Notes under the pieces: generated by a model
What the model was told of the DNA's origin: nothing
Database searches by the model: none
Seen by the model: only the letters and a program-made list of their open reading frames with translations
Position numbers and translations under genes: made by a program
From: Anaerolineales bacterium
GTDB taxonomy: Bacteria > Chloroflexota > Anaerolineae > Anaerolineales > Villigracilaceae
Assembly: GCA_020634895.1 (NCBI GenBank)
Contig: JACKAV010000007.1
Span: forward strand, 124,001 to 188,000
DNA length: 64,000 nucleotides
Direction: 5' to 3'
In this document: piece by piece, positions 8,601-16,832 of the stretch
Layout of the letters: each line of letters starts with the position of its first letter
Numbering within the stretch: position 1 is the first letter of the stretch

Positions 8601-10606
8601 TCCGCTTTGGAGAGGATATCCACGAAGCGGTTGATCTTGTTGCTGTCGTCAGACCAGTAGACTTGCAGCACAAGGTCGTCGTTGCTGTAAATTCCGCCGA
8701 AGGGATCATATCCGTCAACGCGGAAGGGCAAACCCCAGTCGTAATCCGTCTCATTGGAGATCGACGACCCTTCAATATACAGGGGGGCGCCAAGCGTTTC
8801 GATCTTTAGCGAGTAGGATTGATCTTTTGAAAGCGGAACAATGTTATCGAGAGTGAATGTCAACGGCACGCCGCGCGCTTCCGCTGTCGGCGAGGTATCA
8901 AGCAGCGTGGTGGCGCGCGCAAGTACGAGGTCCGGTTGTGAGACGGAAACGAGAGTCAGGTTCACCGGAGCGGGCGTCCCGGTCTCGTTGTGGGCGAAGC
9001 CGAAGGTTACTTCGGTCAATGTGCCGTTCTTTTGGGGAACGAACTGCAGCAGATATGGGCTGTCTGATGTGATGGGGAAGCCGGGCTGGATGGCGAGCGG
9101 CTGATTGTAAAGTCCGCTGTCTGTTTCGATGGAGAGGTTGACCGCGCCCGGAATGTTTTGAATCATCCAGCGTGAAGCCGCCATGCGGGTTTCGTCGCGC
9201 AGGTAAATGCTTTGGAAGGCGAATGCCCAGACCGCGGTGAGGACGAGAACCGAGCTTCCGATGATGGCTGCAATTATGGCTCGCGGACGGTTGATCGTCG
9301 TTTGTGTTTTGTCATCTATCTGCTTACGATTTTTTGGGAATTCGAATATGAACCAAGCCGCCATCATTGCGAGCAGCGGATAGATCGGAAGCTGGTACCG
9401 CATGGTAGGGTTGAATTGCAGCGATTGCCAGCCGAAGTAGAATGCCGTCCAGCCCCATAGCATGAGGTGGCGGTATTCGCCTTTGAAGATGCGCCATCCC
9501 ATGAACAGGAAACCCACCCACGCAAGGAGCCCGAGCGGAAGACCAAGACCCCACAAAGTGAGATTTTCAAATGAATAGAGATGGGTGCGGCGTGCCCATT
9601 GCAGGTTCCATGGCAGGTCGGCTTTGCCCGTGGCTTGTGTGCGCTGTTCGGAAATGCCTTCGATCCACTGCTTGTTGAGCAGCAAGCCATCGAAAGCGTA
9701 CGGCTGGAAGATGCGGAAGGAAATGATGGTGGCGATTCCGCCTGCGACAAGAAAGATCAGGATCTGAGACCAGTAGGTAGAATCCAGTTTTTTGTTGCGG
9801 TCATATACCAGCCAGCGGACGAAGAACGCCAGAGGTAGAACGATTGCCATCGCCGCCGCATTGATCTTGGATGCCATTGCCATGCCAAGGGCAAGCCCGA
9901 ACGCGATCGAGAGCCAGAAAAGCGGATGTGCGAATATTTGCAAAGCGGAAGTTGGAGGGCTGGCAAGCTGGTCTTCTTCGCTCGTTTCCGGGTCGTGATT
10001 CTTTTTCTTCTTTTGCCACTCTAGAATGCCGGTTGCAAAAACAAGCGCAAGGAACAGGAATAGGTTCACGAAAAGGTCGGACGTGAAGAAATGCGATTGC
10101 TGGATCTGCATCACAGCCAGCGACGAGAACGCCGCGGCAAACACGCCCACTTTACGCCCATATAAACGCGAGACGATAAGATATAAAAAGAAGATAGCGA
10201 AAAGGTCGGCAAGGGCAGACATTTGCCGCACAAAGTATTTGGACGACTCAATGGCGTCATTGCCGATCGCTTCCATAAGGACGCGCATGGCGGTCATCGG
10301 CAGGTCGCCGTAGACGAAGAATCCATACCCGCGGTTGTAGGGGTTTAGCGTGGAAGTTGCGCTGTCGAAATATTCGGCGGGCGTCAGCCAGCGTCTTTGT
10401 TCGGGCGGGCAGGCATCCACCGGAAGGTTTGGGTCTTCACAGGCATGCGCGCGCAGGTTATCCAACACGCCGGTCAGGAATAATTCATCAGGGTGTTGGT
10501 GATAGCCTTCGCCCCAGTTATACCCGGCGATTCGCAAATACCCTGCCATGAGCAGGATGAGGACAAATAAAAGATCGTACAGCCACGGGTGTTTTTCGTT
10601 GGTCAT
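5675..10606 (-). CDS. Giant fusion: GT39-like glycosyltransferase half plus DUF2298 half
   Basis: 1643 residues. The N-terminal half (about 1-500) is GT-C/GT39-like: a first-loop acidic region (HQHPDELFLTG), many membrane helices, then a long extracytoplasmic beta-rich stretch at about 480-830. A second membrane block begins near residue 850 (MLIWYLFVFVLGAFAYPIA) and is a full DUF2298 domain with INYYYYGFVLAG and SDLHAHMLVMPLLLF. It is thus about twice the length of the neighbouring 821-residue DUF2298 protein. The likely task is transfer of a lipid-linked sugar to an extracellular acceptor, with the C-terminal half as partner or second enzyme; both statements are inference. Confidence 0.87.
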   Translation of the reverse strand: MTNEKHPWLYDLLFVLILLMAGYLRIAGYNWGEGYHQHPDELFLTGVLDNLRAHACEDPNLPVDACPPEQRRWLTPAEYFDSATSTLNPYNRGYGFFVYGDLPMTAMRVLMEAIGNDAIESSKYFVRQMSALADLFAIFFLYLIVSRLYGRKVGVFAAAFSSLAVMQIQQSHFFTSDLFVNLFLFLALVFATGILEWQKKKKNHDPETSEEDQLASPPTSALQIFAHPLFWLSIAFGLALGMAMASKINAAAMAIVLPLAFFVRWLVYDRNKKLDSTYWSQILIFLVAGGIATIISFRIFQPYAFDGLLLNKQWIEGISEQRTQATGKADLPWNLQWARRTHLYSFENLTLWGLGLPLGLLAWVGFLFMGWRIFKGEYRHLMLWGWTAFYFGWQSLQFNPTMRYQLPIYPLLAMMAAWFIFEFPKNRKQIDDKTQTTINRPRAIIAAIIGSSVLVLTAVWAFAFQSIYLRDETRMAASRWMIQNIPGAVNLSIETDSGLYNQPLAIQPGFPITSDSPYLLQFVPQKNGTLTEVTFGFAHNETGTPAPVNLTLVSVSQPDLVLARATTLLDTSPTAEARGVPLTFTLDNIVPLSKDQSYSLKIETLGAPLYIEGSSISNETDYDWGLPFRVDGYDPFGGIYSNDDLVLQVYWSDDSNKINRFVDILSKADYIVIPTNHQYAQITRLPERYPLTTLYYRDLIGCPEGQEIIECYRLAQPGMYEGKLGFELAEVFESYPTLGPLVINDERAEEAFTFYDHPKVLIFKKTDAFDANQLRAILSTVDLTKAVPLTPTEFNDFKTLMLPETKLASQRAGGTWTDLFNYDWLQNKYPYVGMLIWYLFVFVLGAFAYPIARLALPGLKQYAYPLGRIVGLVLLAWLAWMGGSVGVPYTRVSIGVALGLIVVTGVGLWMRRKSEFKDDWTNHRKFFVIAEIVFLSFFIIDLLIRIGNPDLWHPAKGGERPMDFSYFNAVLKSTSFPPYDPWFAGGYINYYYYGFVLAGTPVKLLGIVPSIAYNFILPTWFALVATGAFVIGFGAVESYKAKIEEQFSKFNLQLVTGLAASMLTVLLGNLGTIQLLFSGFQRAAAPDGVIPDGTGFFQHWSWALQGIWKILIDGATLPIGRGDWYWFPSRVIPPGPGNEITEFPLFTFIYSDLHAHMLVMPLLLFIIAWALAFVLARANLTRGEWIASLGIGALFIGALKPTNTWDLYTYYLLAAITVVYTLFRYFDLPLSLREKMRVGSNALPAWVGKAGLAFGAAALLYILGSLFYLPFLKSFGQAYNSVAYWGASRTPFSSYFTQWGLFLFIITAWLIWETREWMAVTPVSRLNRLRPYAVIFEIAIAAVIAFFVFFIVEKATIGFLALPLALWAAILILRPDQPDAKRFILFLIGTALTITIAVEFVALVGDIGRMNTIFKLYLQAWMMFAVSAAAAFGWLLPAFSGWRPKWRATYQTGTYILLACAFMFTLTGSTDKISDRINPDAPHSLDSMEYMAHSQLWDGQTMELSEDYRAIRWMQDNVEGSPVIVEANCTEYRWCTRFTIYTGLPGVVGWNWHQRQQRGNFAPQVQDRVNEVGMFYTSIDIQSALAFLKKYDVKYIVVGQLERNVYPVIPDIPDGLTKFPQYEGVYWDVVYQDLNTTIYQVKP

Positions 10607-10651
10607 GAGCGTTATGGAGAGACGGATGCAATCAGAGATCCGTTCCTGAAT

Positions 10652-12784
10652 TTATTTTTCCACTAAATAGACGTAAAAATTCTTGCCAGGAATAGGTGAA
10701 GTATAAAGGGTGAGTTTACCGTTCGGATAGAGTTCCCTAAGAATTCTCTCAGTTTCAGTATCTTCATCCTTGAACATGAACAATTTCGGCGCGGGAATAT
10801 TCAAGCTTTCAGGAAGTTGATCCTGCCACAATGCAAAATCGCGGTTCGGGATTCCGGCATTGATGCCCGGCAGGCGTGTATCCACCCAGTACGGGAATGG
10901 CACGATCCATACCGTGTCCGTCTGTCCGTATGTATCGCGGAATTCACTGATGACTTTCCCCATATCCTTCGAGTTCCATGTGGACCGATCATACACATCC
11001 TTGAACTGATGGAAGACGATGTCATAATTGGAATATGCGATTCCCGCAAACAAGACAACCACCATACCATATGCGATGATCTTCCGCTTCAACCCGGACC
11101 CGAAACTTGTCACCAGACCATCGAGCGCCATCGCCCCGATCAAGATCGACGTGACCGCTGCTCCGCCGGCGCGGTTCAATTCGGGGTTCTCATTCGGGTA
11201 TGCCAATGACAGAACAGACGGCTGCATTAAGATCGGAAGCGAGACCAGCAAAACCAGGTCGCGCCAATCGCGCTGACGGATGTAACGTACGATCAGGAAA
11301 ACGAAGCCGATTGCGAACAAGGCTGCGGTGATGACGTCCAATGCGGGGCGGTGTACTACAGAATTGACCCAAACGCTGCCGTCGTCCCAATTGAACATCA
11401 ACATACCATTGTATAAATTGGAAAGGAATATCTGCCAAGCCGGTCCGGGCAGCGCTTGTTCCACGCCGCTCATGCGGGTTAAGGCGCGGTAGTTGACCAG
11501 GTCCGGTCGGGAGAGCCAATAACGCAGCAGGGGAGAAAAGACGAAGGCAGAAACGATCACTACGATCAGGAACCAGAAGATCGTTTGCTGACGGTTTTCA
11601 AGCGAACGCGTGTGGAGGAAATAGATCAAAAAGATGACAGCCACAAAAACCGGCACAATGCGGAAGGGACTGTATCCATGCAGCCCGAGTCCGAGAAAGA
11701 TACCGGCGAGGATAATGTCGTTACGGTTACGCGTCCGCAGGCCGCGGGTCAGATAAAGAAGCGTGGGCGCCAGGAAGAGCGGATAGAGCGGGAAGCGCAG
11801 TCCGATCCGCGAGATGATGTTGGGCCAGCTCGCAACTCCAAAGAGGAAGAGGGCGTAGAGCGCCACCCTATCGTTTCCATATTCCTTTCCCAACATAAAA
11901 ATGAATGGAACCGTGAGAAACCCCAAGAGAACCGTACCAATTTTGAGGCTCAGGAACGAAATGCCGGTATTAAGGATCGTCATCAGCATCACTGTCCAGT
12001 AGAACTGGATGGCTTCGCGCCCGGTATTTCGTTCGAAGAAAATATGGGGCTCCCCCTGGGTGATGTCGTAAACATCGAGGAGCTTTTCAGCATGATCGCT
12101 GAACGGTTCGTTGGGCAGGGTGTCGATCTGGTAGAACCGATAGAAAGCGACCAACCCAAAAACGGCGAGGATCAATCCGTACCAAAGCCATTTGCGATTG
12201 CCGGTGAGGGGAGTTGTAGAAATTTCCTGGTGATTTGTGTTCACCCGCAAACTGTATACCAACAACCCGATGGAAATAAGCCAGAGAGTTATATTCGTCC
12301 AGGAGAAAAGGTTGCCATCAAAAAGCACGAAAGCAGTAGCGCCAAAAAAGACCGATAAAACAAGCGGGATGAGCCGCATGGAAGGCGGATCTTTGACCTG
12401 CCATGCGGGGGGCAGCGCAGGCAGCCGCCACTCATTGGCTTGATACGACCAAAAGGCAACGCCGAATGCCGCGAGATAGATAACGACGGATATCATGGAA
12501 AGCCGCAGCGGCGGCTCGACCAACGCCTGTGCGATCAGTGCGAGAAAAAATGCCAGCGCAGTGCGGTATGGAAAGGTGTCGGAACGTATGGGGTCTTCTG
12601 TTCGTTCAACGATGACCGGTTGGGCAGTTTCCTGCGCCAGTGCCTGATTGAATTCTTCGCGGCGGCGCGCGTTCCATGCGGTTTGGATAAAGTTAAAGAA
12701 TGAAGCCCAATCCTTGGTGGCTGATTTGTAAAGGTCAAGAACGGTGGGTTCAGAATTTTTAGGGGTGTTTTTGTCCTGTTCCAT
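10652..12784 (-). CDS. GT39-like membrane glycosyltransferase
   Basis: 710 residues from the ATG at 12784, chosen over an in-frame TTG at 12796 because GAGAG precedes it. A soluble N-terminus of about 60 residues is followed by around 12 membrane helices. The first large loop contains EPFSDHAEKLLDVYDI, the acidic position expected of GT-C enzymes (GT39/ArnT type) that take sugars from polyprenyl phosphate. The C-terminal part is an extracytoplasmic domain. The gene ends 45 bases before the giant fusion and is likely in the same operon. Donor and acceptor are unknown. Confidence 0.83.
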   Translation of the reverse strand: MEQDKNTPKNSEPTVLDLYKSATKDWASFFNFIQTAWNARRREEFNQALAQETAQPVIVERTEDPIRSDTFPYRTALAFFLALIAQALVEPPLRLSMISVVIYLAAFGVAFWSYQANEWRLPALPPAWQVKDPPSMRLIPLVLSVFFGATAFVLFDGNLFSWTNITLWLISIGLLVYSLRVNTNHQEISTTPLTGNRKWLWYGLILAVFGLVAFYRFYQIDTLPNEPFSDHAEKLLDVYDITQGEPHIFFERNTGREAIQFYWTVMLMTILNTGISFLSLKIGTVLLGFLTVPFIFMLGKEYGNDRVALYALFLFGVASWPNIISRIGLRFPLYPLFLAPTLLYLTRGLRTRNRNDIILAGIFLGLGLHGYSPFRIVPVFVAVIFLIYFLHTRSLENRQQTIFWFLIVVIVSAFVFSPLLRYWLSRPDLVNYRALTRMSGVEQALPGPAWQIFLSNLYNGMLMFNWDDGSVWVNSVVHRPALDVITAALFAIGFVFLIVRYIRQRDWRDLVLLVSLPILMQPSVLSLAYPNENPELNRAGGAAVTSILIGAMALDGLVTSFGSGLKRKIIAYGMVVVLFAGIAYSNYDIVFHQFKDVYDRSTWNSKDMGKVISEFRDTYGQTDTVWIVPFPYWVDTRLPGINAGIPNRDFALWQDQLPESLNIPAPKLFMFKDEDTETERILRELYPNGKLTLYTSPIPGKNFYVYLVEK

Positions 12785-12893
12785 GTACTCTCTCAAAAAA
12801 TTAATGGACTAACAGTGCGGGACAATTCTATACTATTTTTGCCTTCATTCAGATAATGGGAGCCGTTAAAATTGTATGGCAACATTAAACACG

Positions 12894-12932
12894 AAGAGTG
12901 AAACGTGAGGTGCAAACCCACGTTTCACTCTT
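12894..12932. terminator. Strong intrinsic terminator
   Basis: A 14-bp perfect stem (12894-12907 with 12919-12932), 11-base loop, followed by TTTATTTT on the plus strand and by an A-run toward the other side. It separates the methyltransferase gene (ending 12951) from the glycosyltransferase start at 12784, so the DUF2298/GT39 genes probably have their own promoter in 12785-12890. Confidence 0.82.
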
Positions 12933-12950
12933 TATTTTCAGCCTGCTCTG

Positions 12951-13721
12951 CTATTTCTTCCTTGCGATATAGAACGTGTATGTCCCGTTCTCGATGTGCT
13001 CGGTGGAGGCGTATTTGCGGATGAAATTCTCGGTCAGGGCGAGGTTCCATTTGGTGGGTGAGATGATCCAATTACCCGTCAGGGCTTTGGCGACAACGGA
13101 TGGTACGCCGAAGTAGTGTCCCCATTCGAGCACGCGCAGCGCGGACGGCGAGAAGTAATGCCACCATTTTTCCAGTTTGAAGCCCGCGCGTTCGAGGCGC
13201 TCTTCCCAAACATCGGGGTGGTCGGAATGCCTGACGCGCTGGATCTTGCGGAACCACATCTCGTACGGCTTGCCGAAAATTTTCCGAAGCGAAAGTTCAC
13301 GGAAGTGGTTGGCGTTCGGCACGCAGAAATAGAAGGGCGCGCCGGGTTGAAGCACACGGGCGGTTTCCTTCAAAACTGCATCGATGTGCGGGATATGTTC
13401 GAGAACAGAGTTGCTGAGTCCGCTGGCAAAGTGATTCGACGGGAAGGGTGTCTGCGCGCCATCGGCTTGGATGAGGGATTTATAGGCGTTGTATCTTTTT
13501 GCTTCACGCATCGAAAAGCGCCACGGGTCCAGCCCGACATCGATCTTCTTGTCGAAGGTCAGCGAGGCGAAATGACCGTCGCCGCAGCCCACGTCATAGA
13601 CCGGGGACGGCAGCGGCAGTCCCTGGTAGAACTCCGATTCCACGGCGCGCAAAAGTGCGCGAAAATACGGCAGGGAACTAACCTGCAAAAATACAAAGTC
13701 CTTCGAACGCTGATCGGTCAC
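12951..13721 (-). CDS. Class I SAM-dependent methyltransferase
   Basis: 256 residues, Methyltransf_11 type. Motif I is YDVGCGDGHFASL near residue 43; an acidic strand end follows (VGLDPWR), then SNSVLEHIPHID and the VLQPGAPFYFCVPN motif after it. Start is GTG at 13721, overlapping the stop of the upstream glycosyltransferase gene (13718) in a GTGA arrangement, a strong sign of translational coupling. In this setting it could methylate a sugar or a lipid-linked glycan; the substrate cannot be deduced. The terminator at 12894-12932 lies right after its stop. Confidence 0.88.
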   Translation of the reverse strand: MTDQRSKDFVFLQVSSLPYFRALLRAVESEFYQGLPLPSPVYDVGCGDGHFASLTFDKKIDVGLDPWRFSMREAKRYNAYKSLIQADGAQTPFPSNHFASGLSNSVLEHIPHIDAVLKETARVLQPGAPFYFCVPNANHFRELSLRKIFGKPYEMWFRKIQRVRHSDHPDVWEERLERAGFKLEKWWHYFSPSALRVLEWGHYFGVPSVVAKALTGNWIISPTKWNLALTENFIRKYASTEHIENGTYTFYIARKK

Positions 13722-14878
13722 TTCTTCCTCATCAGTCTGGCAAAAAGCTTTTCATATTCCTGCGCGATGGAATCAGGGTCGTAGGCATTTTTCAAGGCAG
13801 GAATGTCGCCGCTATATTTTTCCTTATTATCCAACACTTCGAGAATGGCGTTTGCGAGGCTTTGGGAATTCCCGATCTCGGAGACGACGCCGGTGTTGTG
13901 CATCTTCACCGGTTGGCGCACACCCGGCAGCGCAGACGGCACGCTCGGCACGCCGTTCATCATCGCTTCGATCTGCACCAGCCCGAAGGCTTCGGTCGAG
14001 TTGAGCGACGGCACGGTGATGACATCGAGGTTGGGATAAAACGCCGCCATCTGCACAGGGTCGAGGTTGCCGAGGAATTTCCAATTGCCGTTGATCTCAT
14101 ATTCGTGGATGCGCGGCATGAGCCGGTCGGAGTAGGCTTGTTCGCCCATCACGTTCTGATATGTGCCCGCAAACAACACCTGCGCCTTCGGATATTTTTT
14201 CAGGATGACGGGCAGCGCATCAAGCAGGACCTCGACGCCTTTCTCTGAAGCGAAGCGCGCTGCCATGCCGATGACGGGATTCCGCTGTTTGGTGAGATGC
14301 GTTTCAGCAAAGGCAGAAACTGCTTCCGGCGTTGCATCCGGCAACTGGACGGGCGGCAGGATCGGGGTCAGTTTTGAGGCGTAGTGGGAGAGGAAGGGCG
14401 AGTGGTCTGCGTAATCCTGTGTGTACGTCACGATGTGATTCGACAGGATCCCAGCCATGTTGTTCTGAAAATCCACCACGAGGTTGACGAGACGGTTGAA
14501 CAATCCCTGTGGAAGTTGTACGTCGCAGTGATAGGTGAGGATGGCGGGCTTGCCGAACAAGCGCGCGCGCAATGCGACGCCGGGCGCATCGAACTGCGGA
14601 AGGTGCAGTTGAACGACATCATGCTGCCAGACGAGTTTGGTGGCGACGAGCCCGAACGTGGGCGCGAGCACACCCTTGCTGACCCGCGCTGCAACCGGTA
14701 CGCGGATGACTTTCACGCCGTCCATTATTTCTTCGCCCGGCAGGGATGGGTCGTATTGGGTGGTCATCACGGTCACTTCGTGTCCGCGTTTGACAAAGGC
14801 GCGCGCAAGGCGCTCGGCGTAGATGGTCAGTCCGCTGGTGTGCGGGCGGTAGTAGGTGAGAACGGTGAGAATTTTCAT
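13718..14878 (-). CDS. Glycosyltransferase family 4 (GT-B fold)
   Basis: 386 residues. N-terminal acceptor domain opens MKILTVLTYYRPHTSG, the usual GT4 start with a Gly-rich loop; C-terminal GT1-type domain from about 200 contains GMAARFASEKGVEVLLDAL and ends with the E-x7-E region around STEAFGLVQIEAMMNG, which holds the nucleotide-sugar diphosphate. It is cytoplasmic or peripheral on the membrane and transfers a hexose-type sugar from a nucleotide donor. Coupled to the methyltransferase downstream, and 15 bases after the MscS-like gene, within the long minus-strand cluster. Confidence 0.88.
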   Translation of the reverse strand: MKILTVLTYYRPHTSGLTIYAERLARAFVKRGHEVTVMTTQYDPSLPGEEIMDGVKVIRVPVAARVSKGVLAPTFGLVATKLVWQHDVVQLHLPQFDAPGVALRARLFGKPAILTYHCDVQLPQGLFNRLVNLVVDFQNNMAGILSNHIVTYTQDYADHSPFLSHYASKLTPILPPVQLPDATPEAVSAFAETHLTKQRNPVIGMAARFASEKGVEVLLDALPVILKKYPKAQVLFAGTYQNVMGEQAYSDRLMPRIHEYEINGNWKFLGNLDPVQMAAFYPNLDVITVPSLNSTEAFGLVQIEAMMNGVPSVPSALPGVRQPVKMHNTGVVSEIGNSQSLANAILEVLDNKEKYSGDIPALKNAYDPDSIAQEYEKLFARLMRKK

Positions 14879-14893
14879 TTTGCTGCGTGCGGT

Positions 14894-15712
14894 CTATTTC
14901 TTTTCCGGCATCAAAAGCGTGCGGATCGGGAATGGGATATCGATGCCTTTTTCTTCAAAGGCTTTCTTGATCAGGGTCAGGGCTTCATCTTTTGCGGTGA
15001 AAGGTGAGATGTGCGGGTCGGTGGTGTCGACCCAGAAAAATATATCGAGGTCGATGGAGGAGCCGCCAAACGTATGAAATAGTACCTGGGGCGCGGGGTC
15101 AGATAGAACCCCTTTGACCTTTTGTAACTCGTTCAATATTACAGCACGGACGAGTTCGGTGTCTGAGTCGTATGCCACGCCAACAGGAAGTTGGATTCGG
15201 CGCAGTTTCGCGCGGGTGTAATTGACGATGGGCTGCGAAAGGATGTCGGCATTGGGAAGGAAAACGAAAAGCCCATCGAAGGTCTTGATCTCGGTTGTGC
15301 GCAAGCCGATCTTCAGCACGGTTCCGTCATGAGCGGCAACACTGGCGGCATCCCCCACTTTGAACGGTTGCTGCAAAAGCAGGATCACGCCTGAAACAAA
15401 ATTCTGCATGATGTTCTGAAGCGCAAAACCGATGGTGAAACCAAGAATGCCCAGCCCGGTTAGAAAAGCGGTGACATCGAAGAATTTTTGAAGTGCTGTA
15501 ATGAGACCCAGAACGAAGACCACCCATTTGGTCGTGCGGGTAAGAAGTTGTGTAACGCCTTCCTCTGCCTTGTTTCGTACCAACCCCCTGTTCAGCAGCC
15601 GGCTCAAGAGTACGCCGCCATAATAACTAACAATGATGATCAGGGCGGCGGAAAAAAGGTTTGGGATGGAATTTATAAAGTTTTCGGCAAGTGTTTTAAA
15701 GGGTTCCTGCAA
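14894..15712 (-). CDS. Small-conductance mechanosensitive channel (MscS family)
   Basis: 272 residues. Three N-terminal membrane helices; the pore-lining helix corresponds to the Gly/Ala-rich stretch LTGLGILGFTIGFALQNIMQNFVSGVI-like region at about 85-112, followed by the beta domain starting QQPFKVGDAA. This is the compact MscS architecture. The start is TTG at 15712 with a good AGAGGT eight bases upstream, unusual but supported. It probably protects against osmotic downshock; its position among glycan genes may be incidental. Confidence 0.87.
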   Translation of the reverse strand: MQEPFKTLAENFINSIPNLFSAALIIIVSYYGGVLLSRLLNRGLVRNKAEEGVTQLLTRTTKWVVFVLGLITALQKFFDVTAFLTGLGILGFTIGFALQNIMQNFVSGVILLLQQPFKVGDAASVAAHDGTVLKIGLRTTEIKTFDGLFVFLPNADILSQPIVNYTRAKLRRIQLPVGVAYDSDTELVRAVILNELQKVKGVLSDPAPQVLFHTFGGSSIDLDIFFWVDTTDPHISPFTAKDEALTLIKKAFEEKGIDIPFPIRTLLMPEKK

Positions 15713-15747
15713 AATTACCTCTCTTTCTTCCCCTTATTTAACCATAT

Positions 15748-15794
15748 ATGAACGCAGATAAGTCGAATATGATTCGAGTCTCATCTGCGTTCAT
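15748..15794. terminator. Hairpin between epimerase and MscS genes
   Basis: A 12-bp perfect stem (15748-15759 with 15783-15794) with a 23-base loop that contains a second small palindrome. It lies just after the epimerase stop on the minus strand and before the channel gene. The AACGCAGAT word is also typical of scattered intergenic repeats, so it may be a repeat copy rather than a dedicated terminator. Confidence 0.55.
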
Positions 15795-15800
15795 TAAGTT

Positions 15801-16826
15801 TTAGAACAACGACTTGTTTTGCGAAACCCAATCGAACAGCATGTTCACGCCTTCATCCACGTTGATCTTCGGCTCCCAGCCGAGTTCATTTTTCGCCTTC
15901 GAGACGTTGGCGTAGAAAACACGCTGATCGCCGGGACGCCAGTCGCCGCTTGCGGTTTCGATCTTTTTGCCAAGCAGTGTTTCAAGTTTGGGCTGGAACT
16001 CCGCCCAAATGGACATCACATTCGACGGTCCGCCGCCGAGGTTGTAGACTTGTCCGCGCGCGATATCGATCTTCTCAACGGCGAGGTCATATGCGTTGGT
16101 CAGGTCACTCACATGCAAAATATCTCGCACCTGTTTGCCGTCGCCGTAAATGGTGATGGGGCGTCCCATCACAGCGGCGATGATGAACCATGCCACCCAA
16201 CCCTGATCTTCGATGCCGAATTGACGCGGTCCGTAGATGCACGATTGGCGAAACACAACTGTAGGCAGGTCGTACATCCGCGCATAATCGCGCACGTATT
16301 GATCACCTGTCCCTTTCGAGCAGCCATACGGCGAATGAAAATCGAGCGGCTGACTTTCGGGGCAGCCGTCCACCAGGTCCTTATAACGCCAGCGCGTCGG
16401 CTCCTCGAACAACTCCACTTCTTCCATGCCGCCATAAACCTTGTTCGTTGAGGCATAGATGACGATCGGTTTTCGTCCCGATGCGCGCGCGGCTTCGAGT
16501 ACGTTGAACGTTCCCAGCGCGTTGGCTTCAAAATCATCGCGCGGATTGGTGACGGATGTGGTCACTGCGACTTGTCCTGCCAGATGCACGATCACATCGG
16601 ACTTTGAAGCTGCTTCGGTTATTCTGGAAGCGTCTCTTACATCCCCAACCACCACCTCGAAAGCGGACTCTCCGAATTCAGCCTTCAGCCAATCCAAATT
16701 GCGCGGCGCGCCTCCGCGTGAGAAATTGTCGTAAATGGTGACCTTCTCCCCGCGCTTGAGCAGGCGGTGAACATAGTTCGAACCGATAAAGCCTGCGCCG
16801 CCTGTAACAAGATAATTCTTCTTCAT
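15801..16826 (-). CDS. NAD-dependent sugar epimerase/dehydratase, CDP-paratose 2-epimerase-like
   Basis: 341 residues, extended SDR. Cofactor loop TGGAGFIGS at 8-16, adenine-side acidic residue D33 in IYDNFSRGGA, catalytic S126/T127 in ASTNKVYG, and Y167/K171 in SPYGCSK. The piece YGCSKGTGDQYVRDYAR and the following FRQSCIYGPRQFGIEDQGW resemble CDP-paratose (tyvelose) 2-epimerases rather than UDP-galactose epimerases. It would supply an altered nucleotide sugar to the glycosyltransferases downstream. Substrate identity is not proven. Confidence 0.83.
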   Translation of the reverse strand: MKKNYLVTGGAGFIGSNYVHRLLKRGEKVTIYDNFSRGGAPRNLDWLKAEFGESAFEVVVGDVRDASRITEAASKSDVIVHLAGQVAVTTSVTNPRDDFEANALGTFNVLEAARASGRKPIVIYASTNKVYGGMEEVELFEEPTRWRYKDLVDGCPESQPLDFHSPYGCSKGTGDQYVRDYARMYDLPTVVFRQSCIYGPRQFGIEDQGWVAWFIIAAVMGRPITIYGDGKQVRDILHVSDLTNAYDLAVEKIDIARGQVYNLGGGPSNVMSIWAEFQPKLETLLGKKIETASGDWRPGDQRVFYANVSKAKNELGWEPKINVDEGVNMLFDWVSQNKSLF

Positions 16827-16832
16827 TCTATA

